From: Streptomyces sp. CB01580
GTDB lineage: Bacteria; Actinomycetota; Actinomycetes; Streptomycetales; Streptomycetaceae
Assembly (NCBI RefSeq): GCF_001905795.1
Contig: NZ_LIXJ01000006.1
Location: forward strand, 124,001 to 188,000
Direction of reading: 5' to 3'
Length of the DNA: 64,000 nt
Shown: one piece after another, positions 40,710 through 49,323 of the stretch
Numbering within the stretch: the stretch's first letter is position 1
Layout of the letters: each line of letters opens with the position of its first letter
Position numbers and translations under genes: made by a program
Notes under the pieces: model-generated
Told to the model about the DNA's origin: nothing
The model's input: the letters and a program-made list of their open reading frames with translations, nothing else
Database searches by the model: none

Positions 40710-42059
40710 TTGCAGACCACACCACCACGAATACCCTCGCACGGTCACACCGCATGGCGTCAGCCACGAACGATGTTGTGGGCTGCGGCCGGCGTGACCA
40801 CCCTCGCATTCCTCATCGCGCTGGAATTCGCAGCGCGCGGCTACGGCGAGCCGGGGCCGATCGCCGTCGAGACACGGGAGCTGATATTCGCCCCCCATTC
40901 GGGCCCCCTGCTGTATGCCGGTCTGGCGTTGACCATGGTGGTGCTCACCTGGCGCCAGCGGCTCGTCGCGGCGGGAGCCGCGATCGGCATCGACGTCCTC
41001 TTCCTGCTGGTGCGGTGGGCTGTCGGCGCCGACATGCATTTCGGCAACGGCGCCCTGTGGGTGGTCGTGGGCTGTGTGGTCCTCGCTCTCACGCGCCGCA
41101 CCGGCGCGGAACGCGCGCTGCTGCTCAAGGGTGCGGGTCTCGGCCTGTTGCTGGTGATGGGCCACAGGACGGGCGACACCTGGCTGCTGATCACGTCACA
41201 GACCCGCCCGACCGTGCTCGACCCGTACCTCGTCACCGCCGATCACGCGCTGGGTGATCCCTCGTGGCTGGTCGGCCGGATCGTCGAGGCCACCGACCCA
41301 ATCAGCGGCCATGTTCTCGGCCTGGTCTACGGCCAACTCCCGCTGGCAGCCGCACTCGTCGGGCTGTACCAGCTGCGTCACGTGGCGGATCGGCGGCGGT
41401 TCCCGGCCCACCACCTGGTGCGCACCTTCCTGGTCATCGGCCTGCTCGGGCCGGCCATCTACATGATCTTCCCGGTCGTCGGGCCGGTCTACGCCTACGG
41501 TGCGGAAGGCGGAGCGTGGGCGGCCGCCGACGTATGGCCCGACTCGCTGCCGGTGATCGGCACCCCGCATCCGATACCGTTCGACGAGATCACGCCGCGC
41601 AACTGCATGCCCAGCCTGCACACGGCGTGGGCCACCACGCTCCTCATCCACTCCCGCGAGGGCTCACGGCTCATGCGATACGCGGGCATGTTCTGGTTCG
41701 TCGCCACCCTCACCGCGACACTGGGCTTCGGCTACCACTACGGCGTGGACCTCGTCGCCGGTGTGGTGTTCGCCCTCACCATCGAGGCCGGCATGCGCGG
41801 CGCGGCACTCGGCTGGGACCGGTCGTGCACGTGGCTGGTGGCCCATGGCACGACGGTCTTCGCCCTGCTGCTGGTGTCCTACCGCTACCTGCCGCAGCAG
41901 ATGGCCGCGCATCCGTGGCTGTTCGGCCCTCTGCTCCTTCTGTCGATGTCCGGCGTCGTCCTTCACTACCTACGCACCACCAAGCGGTGGCGGTCGAGGA
42001 CCGCACCGGCGCGGGAGCCACAGGCACGGCCCGCGGACCTGGAACCCGAACCCGCCTGA
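40710..42059 (+). CDS. PAP2-superfamily membrane protein (inositolphosphotransferase-like)
   Basis: The 449-residue protein has about ten hydrophobic helices. Its two PAP2 signatures are in the second half: PRNCMPSLHTAWATTLL and, later, GFGYHYGVDLVAGVVFAL, supplying the catalytic His residues. The spacing is that of the Aur1/Ipt1-like branch, which uses phosphatidylinositol or another lipid phosphate. The start is unclear: a TTG at 40710 gives the full N-terminus, while an ATG at 40773 also fits; neither has a good ribosome binding site. It appears monocistronic, with a promoter region in 40496-40709. Confidence 0.82.
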   Translation: MQTTPPRIPSHGHTAWRQPRTMLWAAAGVTTLAFLIALEFAARGYGEPGPIAVETRELIFAPHSGPLLYAGLALTMVVLTWRQRLVAAGAAIGIDVLFLLVRWAVGADMHFGNGALWVVVGCVVLALTRRTGAERALLLKGAGLGLLLVMGHRTGDTWLLITSQTRPTVLDPYLVTADHALGDPSWLVGRIVEATDPISGHVLGLVYGQLPLAAALVGLYQLRHVADRRRFPAHHLVRTFLVIGLLGPAIYMIFPVVGPVYAYGAEGGAWAAADVWPDSLPVIGTPHPIPFDEITPRNCMPSLHTAWATTLLIHSREGSRLMRYAGMFWFVATLTATLGFGYHYGVDLVAGVVFALTIEAGMRGAALGWDRSCTWLVAHGTTVFALLLVSYRYLPQQMAAHPWLFGPLLLLSMSGVVLHYLRTTKRWRSRTAPAREPQARPADLEPEPA

Positions 42060-42274
42060 GGGTGAGCCGCGAGCACCGTCGTCGTCCTGACACCCGACGG
42101 CGGTGCGTGCCGGCGACATCGGCGAAGGTGTTCCTCCTGCTCCGCGCTTCCCTTCACGCAGACGACGGCCGCCCATGGGAGCCGTGCAACCCGGCGATCG
42201 ACCCGTATCCGTTCCGGCCGCGAGTCAGCGGATTTCACGAACAGCCCTCAGGCCGACACGATATGCTGATGCAG

Positions 42275-42283
42275 ATTGTGCAA
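42275..42283 (+). promoter_or_regulatory. IclR box A (autoregulatory)
   Basis: ATTGTGCAA with GCAG in front lies 25 bases before the IclR ATG. The same 9-mer is at 45536-45544 and 49204-49212. The box sits next to the ribosome binding site, so binding would block transcription of the regulator itself. Confidence 0.65.
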
Positions 42284-42307
42284 GCGGTTTGCAGAATGAG
42301 GAGGGTC

Positions 42308-43096
42308 ATGGCTACTCGGGCGACCGACACCGGGACGAACCAGAGCGTCGAACGAGCGGTCTCGGTGCTGCGCGCACTCGACTCCGGCCGCGCCGAACTG
42401 CGCGTCTCGGACGTCGCCGAACTCACCGGGCTGGGCTCCTCCACCACCTCCCGCCTCCTGTCCACCCTCGAACGCCTCGACATGGTCGAACGCGACCCCG
42501 TCAGCAACCTCTACCGCCTCAGCCTCGGCATCCTCCCGCTCGCCGCCACCGCCACCAACCGCCACCCCGTCCACCGCGCCGCGCGCATGGTCCTCCAGGA
42601 CCTCGCCACGCGCACCGGGCTCGGAGCCAATGTCGCCGTCCGCCGCGGCACCGAGCTGATGTTCCTGTGCAATTTCGAGGGAACGCGCGCCCCCAAGTCC
42701 TACACGCAGGCCGGACACACCGCCCCGCTGCACGCCACCAGCATCGGCAAATGCCTCCTCACCGGCCTCACGCCCAAGGAACGCCGCAAGCTGCTTCCCG
42801 AACCGCTCGCGGCGCACACCGACTACACGACCACCAGCCACGACCTCCTCGACTCGGAGATCGACACCGTCCGCCGCACCGGCTACGCCATCGAAGCCGA
42901 AGAACGCGCCCTGGGCCGCGCCTCCCTCGCCGCGCCCGTCCGCGACGCCTCGGGGGACGTCGTCGCCGCCATCTCCCTGTGGGGCCCCGCCTCCCTCCTC
43001 GGCAACCACGCCGAGGCCGAAGGGCAGCGCCTCGCCCTCACCCGCGAGGTCATCGAGGCCGCCGACGCCATCAGCCAAGCACTCGGCGCCCTCTGA
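42308..43096 (+). CDS. IclR-family transcriptional regulator
   Basis: The 262-residue protein has an IclR winged helix (about 15-70: VERAVSVLRALDSGRAELRVSDVAELTGLGSSTTSRLLSTLERLDMVER) and the C-terminal effector domain (GLGANVAVRRGTELMFLC, LHATSIGKCLLTGL, GRASLAAPVRD). IclR proteins bind small acids or sugars. The ATG at 42308 has GAGGAGGG ahead of it; upstream in-frame codons cover the box and are not used. It is convergent with the FAD oxidoreductase gene and shares a long terminator. Three boxes in this locus make it the probable local controller. Confidence 0.92.
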   Translation: MATRATDTGTNQSVERAVSVLRALDSGRAELRVSDVAELTGLGSSTTSRLLSTLERLDMVERDPVSNLYRLSLGILPLAATATNRHPVHRAARMVLQDLATRTGLGANVAVRRGTELMFLCNFEGTRAPKSYTQAGHTAPLHATSIGKCLLTGLTPKERRKLLPEPLAAHTDYTTTSHDLLDSEIDTVRRTGYAIEAEERALGRASLAAPVRDASGDVVAAISLWGPASLLGNHAEAEGQRLALTREVIEAADAISQALGAL

Positions 43097-43098
43097 CG

Positions 43099-43158
43099 CG
43101 CACGGCGAAGGGGCCCGGTGAAGGTCGTTCGACCTTCACCGGGCCCCTTCGCCGTGCG
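43099..43158. terminator. Perfect 29-bp bidirectional terminator
   Basis: The arms 43099-43127 and 43130-43158 are perfectly complementary over 29 bp around TT, centred on AAGGTCG/CGACCTT and GGGCCCGGT/ACCGGGCCC. It lies between the convergent IclR and FAD oxidoreductase stops. A closely related hairpin is at 49122-49157. Confidence 0.92.
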
Positions 43159-43159
43159 G

Positions 43160-45460
43160 CTATGCGCCGTACGCCTTGAACGCGATCACGTGCGCGTGCC
43201 GCGCCCCGTGCGTCGCGTCCACCACGAGCCGCAGCGCGTCGGTGCGCACGGACCCGCCGTCCGCGCCGTTCAGGGCGTGCACGCGGTGGCGGCGGCGGTT
43301 GCCCGTCACCGTCAGCAGCGTGCGCCAGGTGCCGTCGGAATCACGGCTCTGTATGCGGTAGTCGCGGACCAGTTCCGGCATGACCTCGAACGGGGTGCGG
43401 TGGCGGTGCAGGTTGTTGAGGTACTCGTCGACATCGTCGTCGAACACCACGCGCGCCTCGGCGAGTTGCTGCTCCTCGTCCCAGTCGAGGCGAAGCCACT
43501 GAGCGGCCCGGTCCGGGTCGGGCAGCGGCGCGGACGACCACATCTGCGGGCCCCCGTAGGCGCGCTGGAATCCGCCGACGGCCCGCTCGGGCAGGAAAGC
43601 GGCGGTGTCCGGGGCCGCACGGAAGCCGAAGGTCCGGCGGCGCAGGCCGCGGGCCTGCCACTCCAGGACCAGCTGGCCTTCCTCCTCCGGGATGTCGTGG
43701 TCCACGGCCGCGTCCCCCTCGATCCTGCTGCGCAGGGCGAGGACGCCGTCGGTGCGCTCGGGTACGAGGACCAGCGCCGCGCCCGGGCAGGCGCGCACGA
43801 TCAGGACGACGTTCTCCGGGGCGTCCGGGCGGTGGCCGAGGCGGGCCGTGACCCAGTGGGGGCCGTCGGCCGGCACGCTCACCGTGGTGGTGAGCAGGCG
43901 GTCGACGGGGACCGCGTTCTCGGGGCGGCCGGTGCTCCACAGTTCCACGGTGAGTTCGCTCGGCCGCTCGCCCGGAACGCCGTGGACGAGCAGGTCGACC
44001 GTGTCGAGCGCGGGGTCCGCCGGCAGCAGCAGCGCCAGGTCACGGGTGAGCGGGTACGGCTCGCCGGGCGCGGTGGGCGTGGGTTCGGCGGCCAGGCGGC
44101 TCAGGTGCGAGGAGGCGCTGACGCGGGCCGTGCGCGCCAGGTTGTCGGGGTCGTCGTCGGCGAGGCCGATGACCGAGGCGTCCTGCCGCAACAGGGCGCG
44201 GCGCACCAGCTCGGGATGCTTGGCGGCGAGTTCGCGCGGGCCGATGTCCTCGGCGACGCACAGGGCTGCGGCCGTGCCCGCGGCCTCGCCGAGCGTGGCG
44301 CAGGTGGCCATGACGCGGGTGGCGCCGAAGGCGACGTGGGTGGCGGAGATGTTGCGCCCGGCGAACAGGAGGTTCGTGACGTTCGCCGAGTACAGGGAGC
44401 GCAGCGGGATGTGGAAGATGCCGTCCGCGTAGCGCTGGCGGGCGCCGGGCTCGTCGGCGTACATGCCCTGCACGGGGTGGAGGTCGACGGACCAGCCGCC
44501 GAAGGCGACGCGGTCGTCGAACTGCCGCTGCTCGAGGATGTCCTGCTGGGTCAGCACGTGGTCGCCGATGAAGCGGCGGTACTCGCGCTTGCCGGGGAGG
44601 CTGCCGACCCACTCCAGCGTCAGGTTCTCGGCGTCGGGGAACTCGCCGGAGTTCTTGATGTGGTCCCAGATGCCCATGATCACGGCCTGGAGTTCGTCGC
44701 GGATGCGCTCGTTGTCGTGGACGGTGTCGAGCTCGCCGCCCCACTCGATCCACCAGTAGTCGCAGCCGTTGTCGCCGGTGCGCAGCACCCGGTTGCGCAG
44801 GATGGGTGTGGTGGTGAGGTCGCGGGCCGAGGCGGGCGGCACGAACTTCACCGGTCGGCCCAGGTCCTTGGTGTGGAACAGGATCGTCGACCCGAGCAGC
44901 GCCTCGTCCCCCTCCTCGGGCGCCCAGGGCTCGCCGAACTCCGCGTGGGCCTCGCGGCCGATGCGGTAGCGGGCGCCGGCGAGGTGGCCGAGCAGGCCGT
45001 CGCCGGTGCAGTCGAGGAACTGCCGGGCGTGGAAGGTGATGCGGCGCTCGGAGCCCATCATCCAGCCGGTGCAGGAGCGCACCTCGCGTGCGTCGTCCGG
45101 GCCGCTCGCGTCGACCTCCCGCACGTCCGTGTTGAGATACAGGTCGATGCCCGGTTCGGCCCGCACGGCGTCGAGGACCACCTGGTCCCAGTAGTACGGG
45201 TTCCCCTCGGGGTTGCGGTACTGGTTCTCGGTGTACAGCTCGCCCATGATGCCGGTCTCCCGGGCCCAGCGGTGCACGCCGTGGGCAGCGGCGCCGCAGA
45301 CCCAGACGCGGATCTCGCTGCTGGCGTTGCCGCCCAGGACGGGCCGGTTGTTGACCAGGGCGACGCGCCGGCCGAGCCGGGCAGCGGCGATGGCCGCGCA
45401 GGTCCCCGCCAGGCCCCCGCCGATGACGGCGATGTCGTAGTGGACCTCTTCTTCCCGCAC
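43160..45460 (-). CDS. FAD-dependent oxidoreductase (FAD_oxidored family) with C-terminal beta domain
   Basis: The 766-residue protein has an FAD-binding Rossmann start (DIAVIGGGLAGTCAAIAAARLG, residues about 7-28), NRPVLGGNASSEIRVWVCG, and a second family segment FAGRNISATHVAFGATRVMATCATLGEAAGTAAAL. The remaining 300 residues are a beta-rich carbohydrate-binding-like tail. This family sits in polysaccharide-utilisation loci; the reaction is not established. The GTG at 45460 has AAGGAGG at seven bases. It is divergent from the importer, with IclR box B between them, and has no signal peptide, so it acts inside the cell. Confidence 0.87.
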   Translation of the reverse strand: MREEEVHYDIAVIGGGLAGTCAAIAAARLGRRVALVNNRPVLGGNASSEIRVWVCGAAAHGVHRWARETGIMGELYTENQYRNPEGNPYYWDQVVLDAVRAEPGIDLYLNTDVREVDASGPDDAREVRSCTGWMMGSERRITFHARQFLDCTGDGLLGHLAGARYRIGREAHAEFGEPWAPEEGDEALLGSTILFHTKDLGRPVKFVPPASARDLTTTPILRNRVLRTGDNGCDYWWIEWGGELDTVHDNERIRDELQAVIMGIWDHIKNSGEFPDAENLTLEWVGSLPGKREYRRFIGDHVLTQQDILEQRQFDDRVAFGGWSVDLHPVQGMYADEPGARQRYADGIFHIPLRSLYSANVTNLLFAGRNISATHVAFGATRVMATCATLGEAAGTAAALCVAEDIGPRELAAKHPELVRRALLRQDASVIGLADDDPDNLARTARVSASSHLSRLAAEPTPTAPGEPYPLTRDLALLLPADPALDTVDLLVHGVPGERPSELTVELWSTGRPENAVPVDRLLTTTVSVPADGPHWVTARLGHRPDAPENVVLIVRACPGAALVLVPERTDGVLALRSRIEGDAAVDHDIPEEEGQLVLEWQARGLRRRTFGFRAAPDTAAFLPERAVGGFQRAYGGPQMWSSAPLPDPDRAAQWLRLDWDEEQQLAEARVVFDDDVDEYLNNLHRHRTPFEVMPELVRDYRIQSRDSDGTWRTLLTVTGNRRRHRVHALNGADGGSVRTDALRLVVDATHGARHAHVIAFKAYGA

Positions 45461-45535
45461 GGTGCGGCCTCCTTGGTGTGAAGCTCGGATACTCTCCGCC
45501 GCAGCGGAGCGACCTTGAACGTACATCACATGCAC

Positions 45536-45577
45536 ATTGTGCAACCACTGTTCAGTCAGTGGGAATGTGCTGTAGGT
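45536..45577. promoter_or_regulatory. IclR box B and promoter of the importer operon
   Basis: ATTGTGCAA (45536-45544) is followed by a palindrome CCACTG-TTCAGT-CAGTGG (45545-45562), a -35-like TTCAGT and a -10-like TAGGTT near 45573. The stretch TGCTGTAGGTTTCCGG is repeated at box C. The remaining 45461-45897 is a roughly 320-base 5' leader to the permease gene, in which nothing else is supported. Confidence 0.7.
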
Positions 45578-45897
45578 TTCCGGCTCAGCCGATGACACCG
45601 CCGTCAGGGACTGACGACCGGGCTCGCCGCAGGTGCGGCGAGAGCGTTGGTCCCGCACAGAATCGGCGATTCACCGACCAAAAGGGTTGACGCCGTCGCA
45701 CGATATGGAGAACGATCCCGCATGCTGCAACTTGCGTTCAACGGAGCATGCATGGCATTCACACAGGGCCTCGATCGAAGCGAGGGGCGAGGCCGCTCAC
45801 CGCTCACGCCCGGCCGCGTCGCGTCCGCCTGTCGGCGCACGGCCTCCCGTGGCGCGCCCTGCATCACTGCTCCCGCACCGTTTGAGAGGACACACCC

Positions 45898-46827
45898 ATG
45901 AGTACGGCCGCACCTCCCCACAAGGCCGCTCCACCCCGTGAGCGGACCGGCGGACGGCTCTCCAACGGCGCGTTCGCACTGCTGCTGACCGCACCGGGGC
46001 TCGCCCTGTTCGCGACGATCATCATCTACCCGCTGGTGTCGGCGCTGTTCACCGGCTTCTTCAAGCAGGACCTGCGGCTGCCGGGCCGGGAGTTCGTCGG
46101 CCTGGACAACTTCACCCACTGGCTGGACGGCGACTTCCTCACGATCCTCGAGCAGACGCTGGTCTTCACCGTCGGCGCGACCATCGTCCCCTTCGTGATC
46201 GGCTTCGCGCTCGCGCTCGCGCTGAACTCGGGTCTGAAGGGCAGCGGCTTCCTGCGCGGCCTGTTCCTGTTCCCGTGGGTGATCCCGGGCGTGGTGGTCT
46301 CCTTCCTGTGGATGTGGATCTTCAACGCCAACTATGGCGTGCTGAACGGCATCCTCATGAAGGCCGGGATCATCGAGGAGTCCGTCTCCTGGCTCGGCCA
46401 GCCCGGCACCGCCATGCTCGCCGTCATCGTCACCAAGACCTGGGCGAGCTTCCCCTGGATGATGGTGATGCTCCTGGCCGGTCTGCAGACCGTGCCCAAG
46501 GAACTGCACGAGGCGGCCTCGATGGACGGGGCGGGCTCGATCCGGCGCTTCTTCGCCGTCACCTGGCCGCAGGTCCGCGGTGTCGCCTCGATCGTGCTGC
46601 TGCTGGAGTTCATCTGGAACTTCCAGCACTTCGACACCATCTACGTGCTCACCGGCGGCGGCCCGGCCGGCGCCACCGAAACCTTCGCGACCGCCGTGTA
46701 CCAGACCGCCTTCAAGGGCTTCGACATCGGCCGGGCGACCGCGCTGGGCGGCCTGTGGATGCTGCTCCTGCTCATCCTGGTCGTCGTCTACCTCAGGATC
46801 ACCGAGCGGAAGGGCGACGCCCGATGA
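45898..46827 (+). CDS. Sugar ABC transporter permease (MalF type)
   Basis: The 309-residue protein has six hydrophobic helices and the cytoplasmic EAA loop LHEAASMDGAGSIRRFFAVTWPQV near residue 215, typical of the carbohydrate importer family (CUT1). The Ala/Arg-rich N-terminus is usual for Streptomyces. The ATG has GAGAGGA upstream. It overlaps the next permease by four bases. No ATPase gene follows, so a shared MsiK-type ATPase is expected. Confidence 0.93.
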   Translation: MSTAAPPHKAAPPRERTGGRLSNGAFALLLTAPGLALFATIIIYPLVSALFTGFFKQDLRLPGREFVGLDNFTHWLDGDFLTILEQTLVFTVGATIVPFVIGFALALALNSGLKGSGFLRGLFLFPWVIPGVVVSFLWMWIFNANYGVLNGILMKAGIIEESVSWLGQPGTAMLAVIVTKTWASFPWMMVMLLAGLQTVPKELHEAASMDGAGSIRRFFAVTWPQVRGVASIVLLLEFIWNFQHFDTIYVLTGGGPAGATETFATAVYQTAFKGFDIGRATALGGLWMLLLLILVVVYLRITERKGDAR

Positions 46828-47744
46828 CCTCCACGACCTCCACCCCGCTGTCTGGCACCGACCGGCCGAGGCGGTCCGCCACGTCCGCCCGACGCACCAC
46901 GCGGCGCAGGATACGCAAGGACCTGCTGCGCTCGCGGATCGCCGCCTGGACCGCGGTCCTGGTGATCGGCGCCTTCGGCATGCTGCCGGTCTACTGGCTG
47001 CTGGCCACCGCCCTGAGCAGCCCCGAGCAGACCTTCCAGTTCCCGCCGAAGCTCGTACCCACCGATATCACCTTCAGCAACTTCACGGCCCTCGCCGAGA
47101 ACGACCAGCTCATCAAGTACTTGGTCAACTCCCTGATCGTCGCCTCGATCACCGCCGTGCTGAGCGTGGTCGTCGCCACGTACATGGGTTACTCGTTCTC
47201 CAAGTTCCGCTACCGCGGGCGGCGTTCGCTGATGCACCTGGTGCTGGCCTCCCAGATGTTCCCCCAGGCACTCCTGCTGGTGACGCTGTACGCCGTGTTC
47301 TCCAGCTTCGGCCTGCTCAACACGTACACCGCCCTGGTGCTGTCCTTCACCACGTTCACGATGCCGCTGTGCGTCTGGATGCTGAAGGGCATCTTCGACA
47401 CCATCCCGGACGCCCTGCTGGAGGCGGCGTCCATCGACGGCGCGTCCCGGTGGCGGACGCTCCACTCGGTCGTGGCGCCGCTGGCCGCGCCCGGCATGAT
47501 CGCCGCCGGCCTGTTCGCCTTCGTCCGCGGCTGGAACGACTTCATCTTCGCCGTGACGCTGGCCGACAAGGAGAAGCAGACCCTGCCGCCCGGCCTCGTC
47601 TCCACCTACATCGGCGAGTTCCAGACCGCCTGGCCCGAGTTGATGGCGGCCTCGCTCGTCGTGTCCGTCCCGGTGGTCGTCGCCTTCATGTTCCTGCAGC
47701 GCTACCTCGTCGGCGGCATGACCGCCGGCTCGGTCAAGAGCTGA
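46824..47744 (+). CDS. Sugar ABC transporter permease (MalG type)
   Basis: The 306-residue protein has six helices and an EAA loop LLEAASIDGASRWRTLHSVVAPL near residue 203. The ATG at 46824 overlaps the MalF stop (ATGA). The pair forms a CUT1 channel with the solute-binding protein at 47800. The Arg/Thr-rich N-terminal 35 residues precede the first helix and are probably cytoplasmic. Confidence 0.93.
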   Translation: MTSTTSTPLSGTDRPRRSATSARRTTRRRIRKDLLRSRIAAWTAVLVIGAFGMLPVYWLLATALSSPEQTFQFPPKLVPTDITFSNFTALAENDQLIKYLVNSLIVASITAVLSVVVATYMGYSFSKFRYRGRRSLMHLVLASQMFPQALLLVTLYAVFSSFGLLNTYTALVLSFTTFTMPLCVWMLKGIFDTIPDALLEAASIDGASRWRTLHSVVAPLAAPGMIAAGLFAFVRGWNDFIFAVTLADKEKQTLPPGLVSTYIGEFQTAWPELMAASLVVSVPVVVAFMFLQRYLVGGMTAGSVKS

Positions 47745-47799
47745 GCCCGCGCTCTCCCCCACGCACTTCCCCTTCCACCCACTCCCCCATGGAGACACC

Positions 47800-49101
47800 A
47801 TGACCACCTCTGGCATCAGCCGGCGCGGCGCGCTGCGCATGTTCGGCATCGGCGCGCTCGGTGTGGCCGGCGCAGGCGTGCTGGGCGCCTGCGCACCGTC
47901 CGGCGCCGGCACCTCCTCCAACGGAGGCGACACGAAGTCCAAGAACTTCGACTTCACCTCCTGGTCGCTCAACGAGGAGGCCGCCAAGCCCGCGATCGAG
48001 AAGATCATCGCGGCGTGGGAGAAGGCCGAGAACTCCAAGATCCGCGCGGTCTCGTACCCGTACAACGAGTACCTGAGCCAGCTCACCCTCAAGCTCGGCG
48101 GCGGGGAGACGACCGGCGCGGTGCACCTCGACATCGCCTGGCTCGCCGCGGTGGCGCAGATGGGCAGGCTCGCCGACCTCGGTTCCGTGGCCCTGAGGGG
48201 CGGCTACACGAACGTGGCGCTGAACAGCGGCATGTACGACGGCAAGCAGTACGGCCTGCCGTGGAACACCGGTTCGATCGGTGTGATCGCCAACGCCAAG
48301 CTCCTGGAGAAGGCCGGCATCAAGAAGCACCCCACCACCGTCGAGGAGTTCGAGGACGCGCTGCGGGAGCTGAAGGGGCTCGGCGGCGGTGTCGTGCCCT
48401 ACGCCGCGGCCACCAAGGTCGCGCAGCTCAAGGACATCTTCCCGTGGATGCAGACCTTCGGCTGCACGCTCCTCGAAGGCGACAAGGTGACCATCGGCGA
48501 CGACGCGTCCGTCGACGCGGTCACCTGGTACAAGAAGCTGCACGACGCGAGGCTGATCGCCGCGGACGTGGACCGCTTCGACGCGCGCGCCCTGTTCGGG
48601 CAGGGCAAGGCCGCCTTCTACGACGATGCCGTCATCGGCAAGGGCGTGACCTCGGCCCAGTCCAAGGACAAGACGCTGGCCGACGCGATGCAGCCGATGC
48701 AGCGTCCGGTGCTGCGCTCCGGTGACACGCCGCAGGCGCTGCTGTGGGGCGGTGTGATCGCGATCGTCAAGGGCAAGGGGCAGGACGCCGCGACACAGTT
48801 CGCCCTGCACACCACCTCCGACCGCGCCACCACCTCCGAGTACTTCGCGGCCCGCTCCCTGCCGCCGTCCACCACCGCGGGCCTGTCCGCCCCGGAGGTC
48901 GCGAAGGACACCTTCACCACCGAGTGGACCGAGAAGATCACCAAGACGGCGACCGGCAGCCCGTTCTGGCAGTTCGCGCAGAACGCCCAGATCGAGGAGG
49001 CCGTGGCCAAGCAGGTCCAGGCCGTCCTGGTCGGCAGGTCGAAGCCGAAGGACGCGATGAGGAAGGCGGGCGAGGAGGTCACCGCCCTCATCAAGCGCTG
49101 A
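47800..49101 (+). CDS. Extracellular solute-binding lipoprotein of the sugar importer
   Basis: The 433-residue protein begins with a twin-arginine plus lipobox signal (SRRGALRMFGIGALGV ... VLGAC), giving a Tat-exported lipoprotein. The mature part has the CUT1 solute-binding fold, with FDFTSWSLNEEAAKPAIEKI and GLPWNTGSIGVIANAKLLEKAGI. The ATG follows a run ending GGAGACACC. It completes the operon and is followed by the duplicated terminator. The bound sugar is not clear; a rhamnose- or uronate-containing oligosaccharide fits the neighbours (inference). Confidence 0.93.
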   Translation: MTTSGISRRGALRMFGIGALGVAGAGVLGACAPSGAGTSSNGGDTKSKNFDFTSWSLNEEAAKPAIEKIIAAWEKAENSKIRAVSYPYNEYLSQLTLKLGGGETTGAVHLDIAWLAAVAQMGRLADLGSVALRGGYTNVALNSGMYDGKQYGLPWNTGSIGVIANAKLLEKAGIKKHPTTVEEFEDALRELKGLGGGVVPYAAATKVAQLKDIFPWMQTFGCTLLEGDKVTIGDDASVDAVTWYKKLHDARLIAADVDRFDARALFGQGKAAFYDDAVIGKGVTSAQSKDKTLADAMQPMQRPVLRSGDTPQALLWGGVIAIVKGKGQDAATQFALHTTSDRATTSEYFAARSLPPSTTAGLSAPEVAKDTFTTEWTEKITKTATGSPFWQFAQNAQIEEAVAKQVQAVLVGRSKPKDAMRKAGEEVTALIKR

Positions 49102-49121
49102 GCGGACGCGCGGGGATCCCG

Positions 49122-49157
49122 GGGCCCGGTGGAGGTCGAACGACCTTCACCGGGCCC
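49122..49157. terminator. Terminator of the importer operon (related to 43099-43158)
   Basis: GGGCCCGGTGGAGGTCG (49122-49138) pairs with CGACCTTCACCGGGCCC (49141-49157) with one mismatch around AA. The right arm and the following TTCGCCGTGC are the same as at the IclR terminator, so the two hairpins derive from one element. Confidence 0.85.
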
Positions 49158-49203
49158 TTCGCCGTGCCGCACACGCCTTCCTCAAGACGTATCTCAGATC
49201 CGC

Positions 49204-49245
49204 ATTGTGCAATCTCTATTCACGATCCGGGATCTGCTGTAGGTT
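49204..49245 (+). promoter_or_regulatory. IclR box C and promoter of the BNR gene
   Basis: ATTGTGCAA (49204-49212) precedes a -35-like TTCAC and the -10-like TAGGTT inside TGCTGTAGGTTTCCGG, the same 16-base string as downstream of box B. The layout matches the importer promoter almost base for base. Confidence 0.7.
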
Positions 49246-49323
49246 TCCGGCGCAGCGGAGGGGTGGACCGGCCCGCGGGGCCGCTCCCGTCCACCTCCCA
49301 TCACGCCCGCGAAGGAGTTCACC

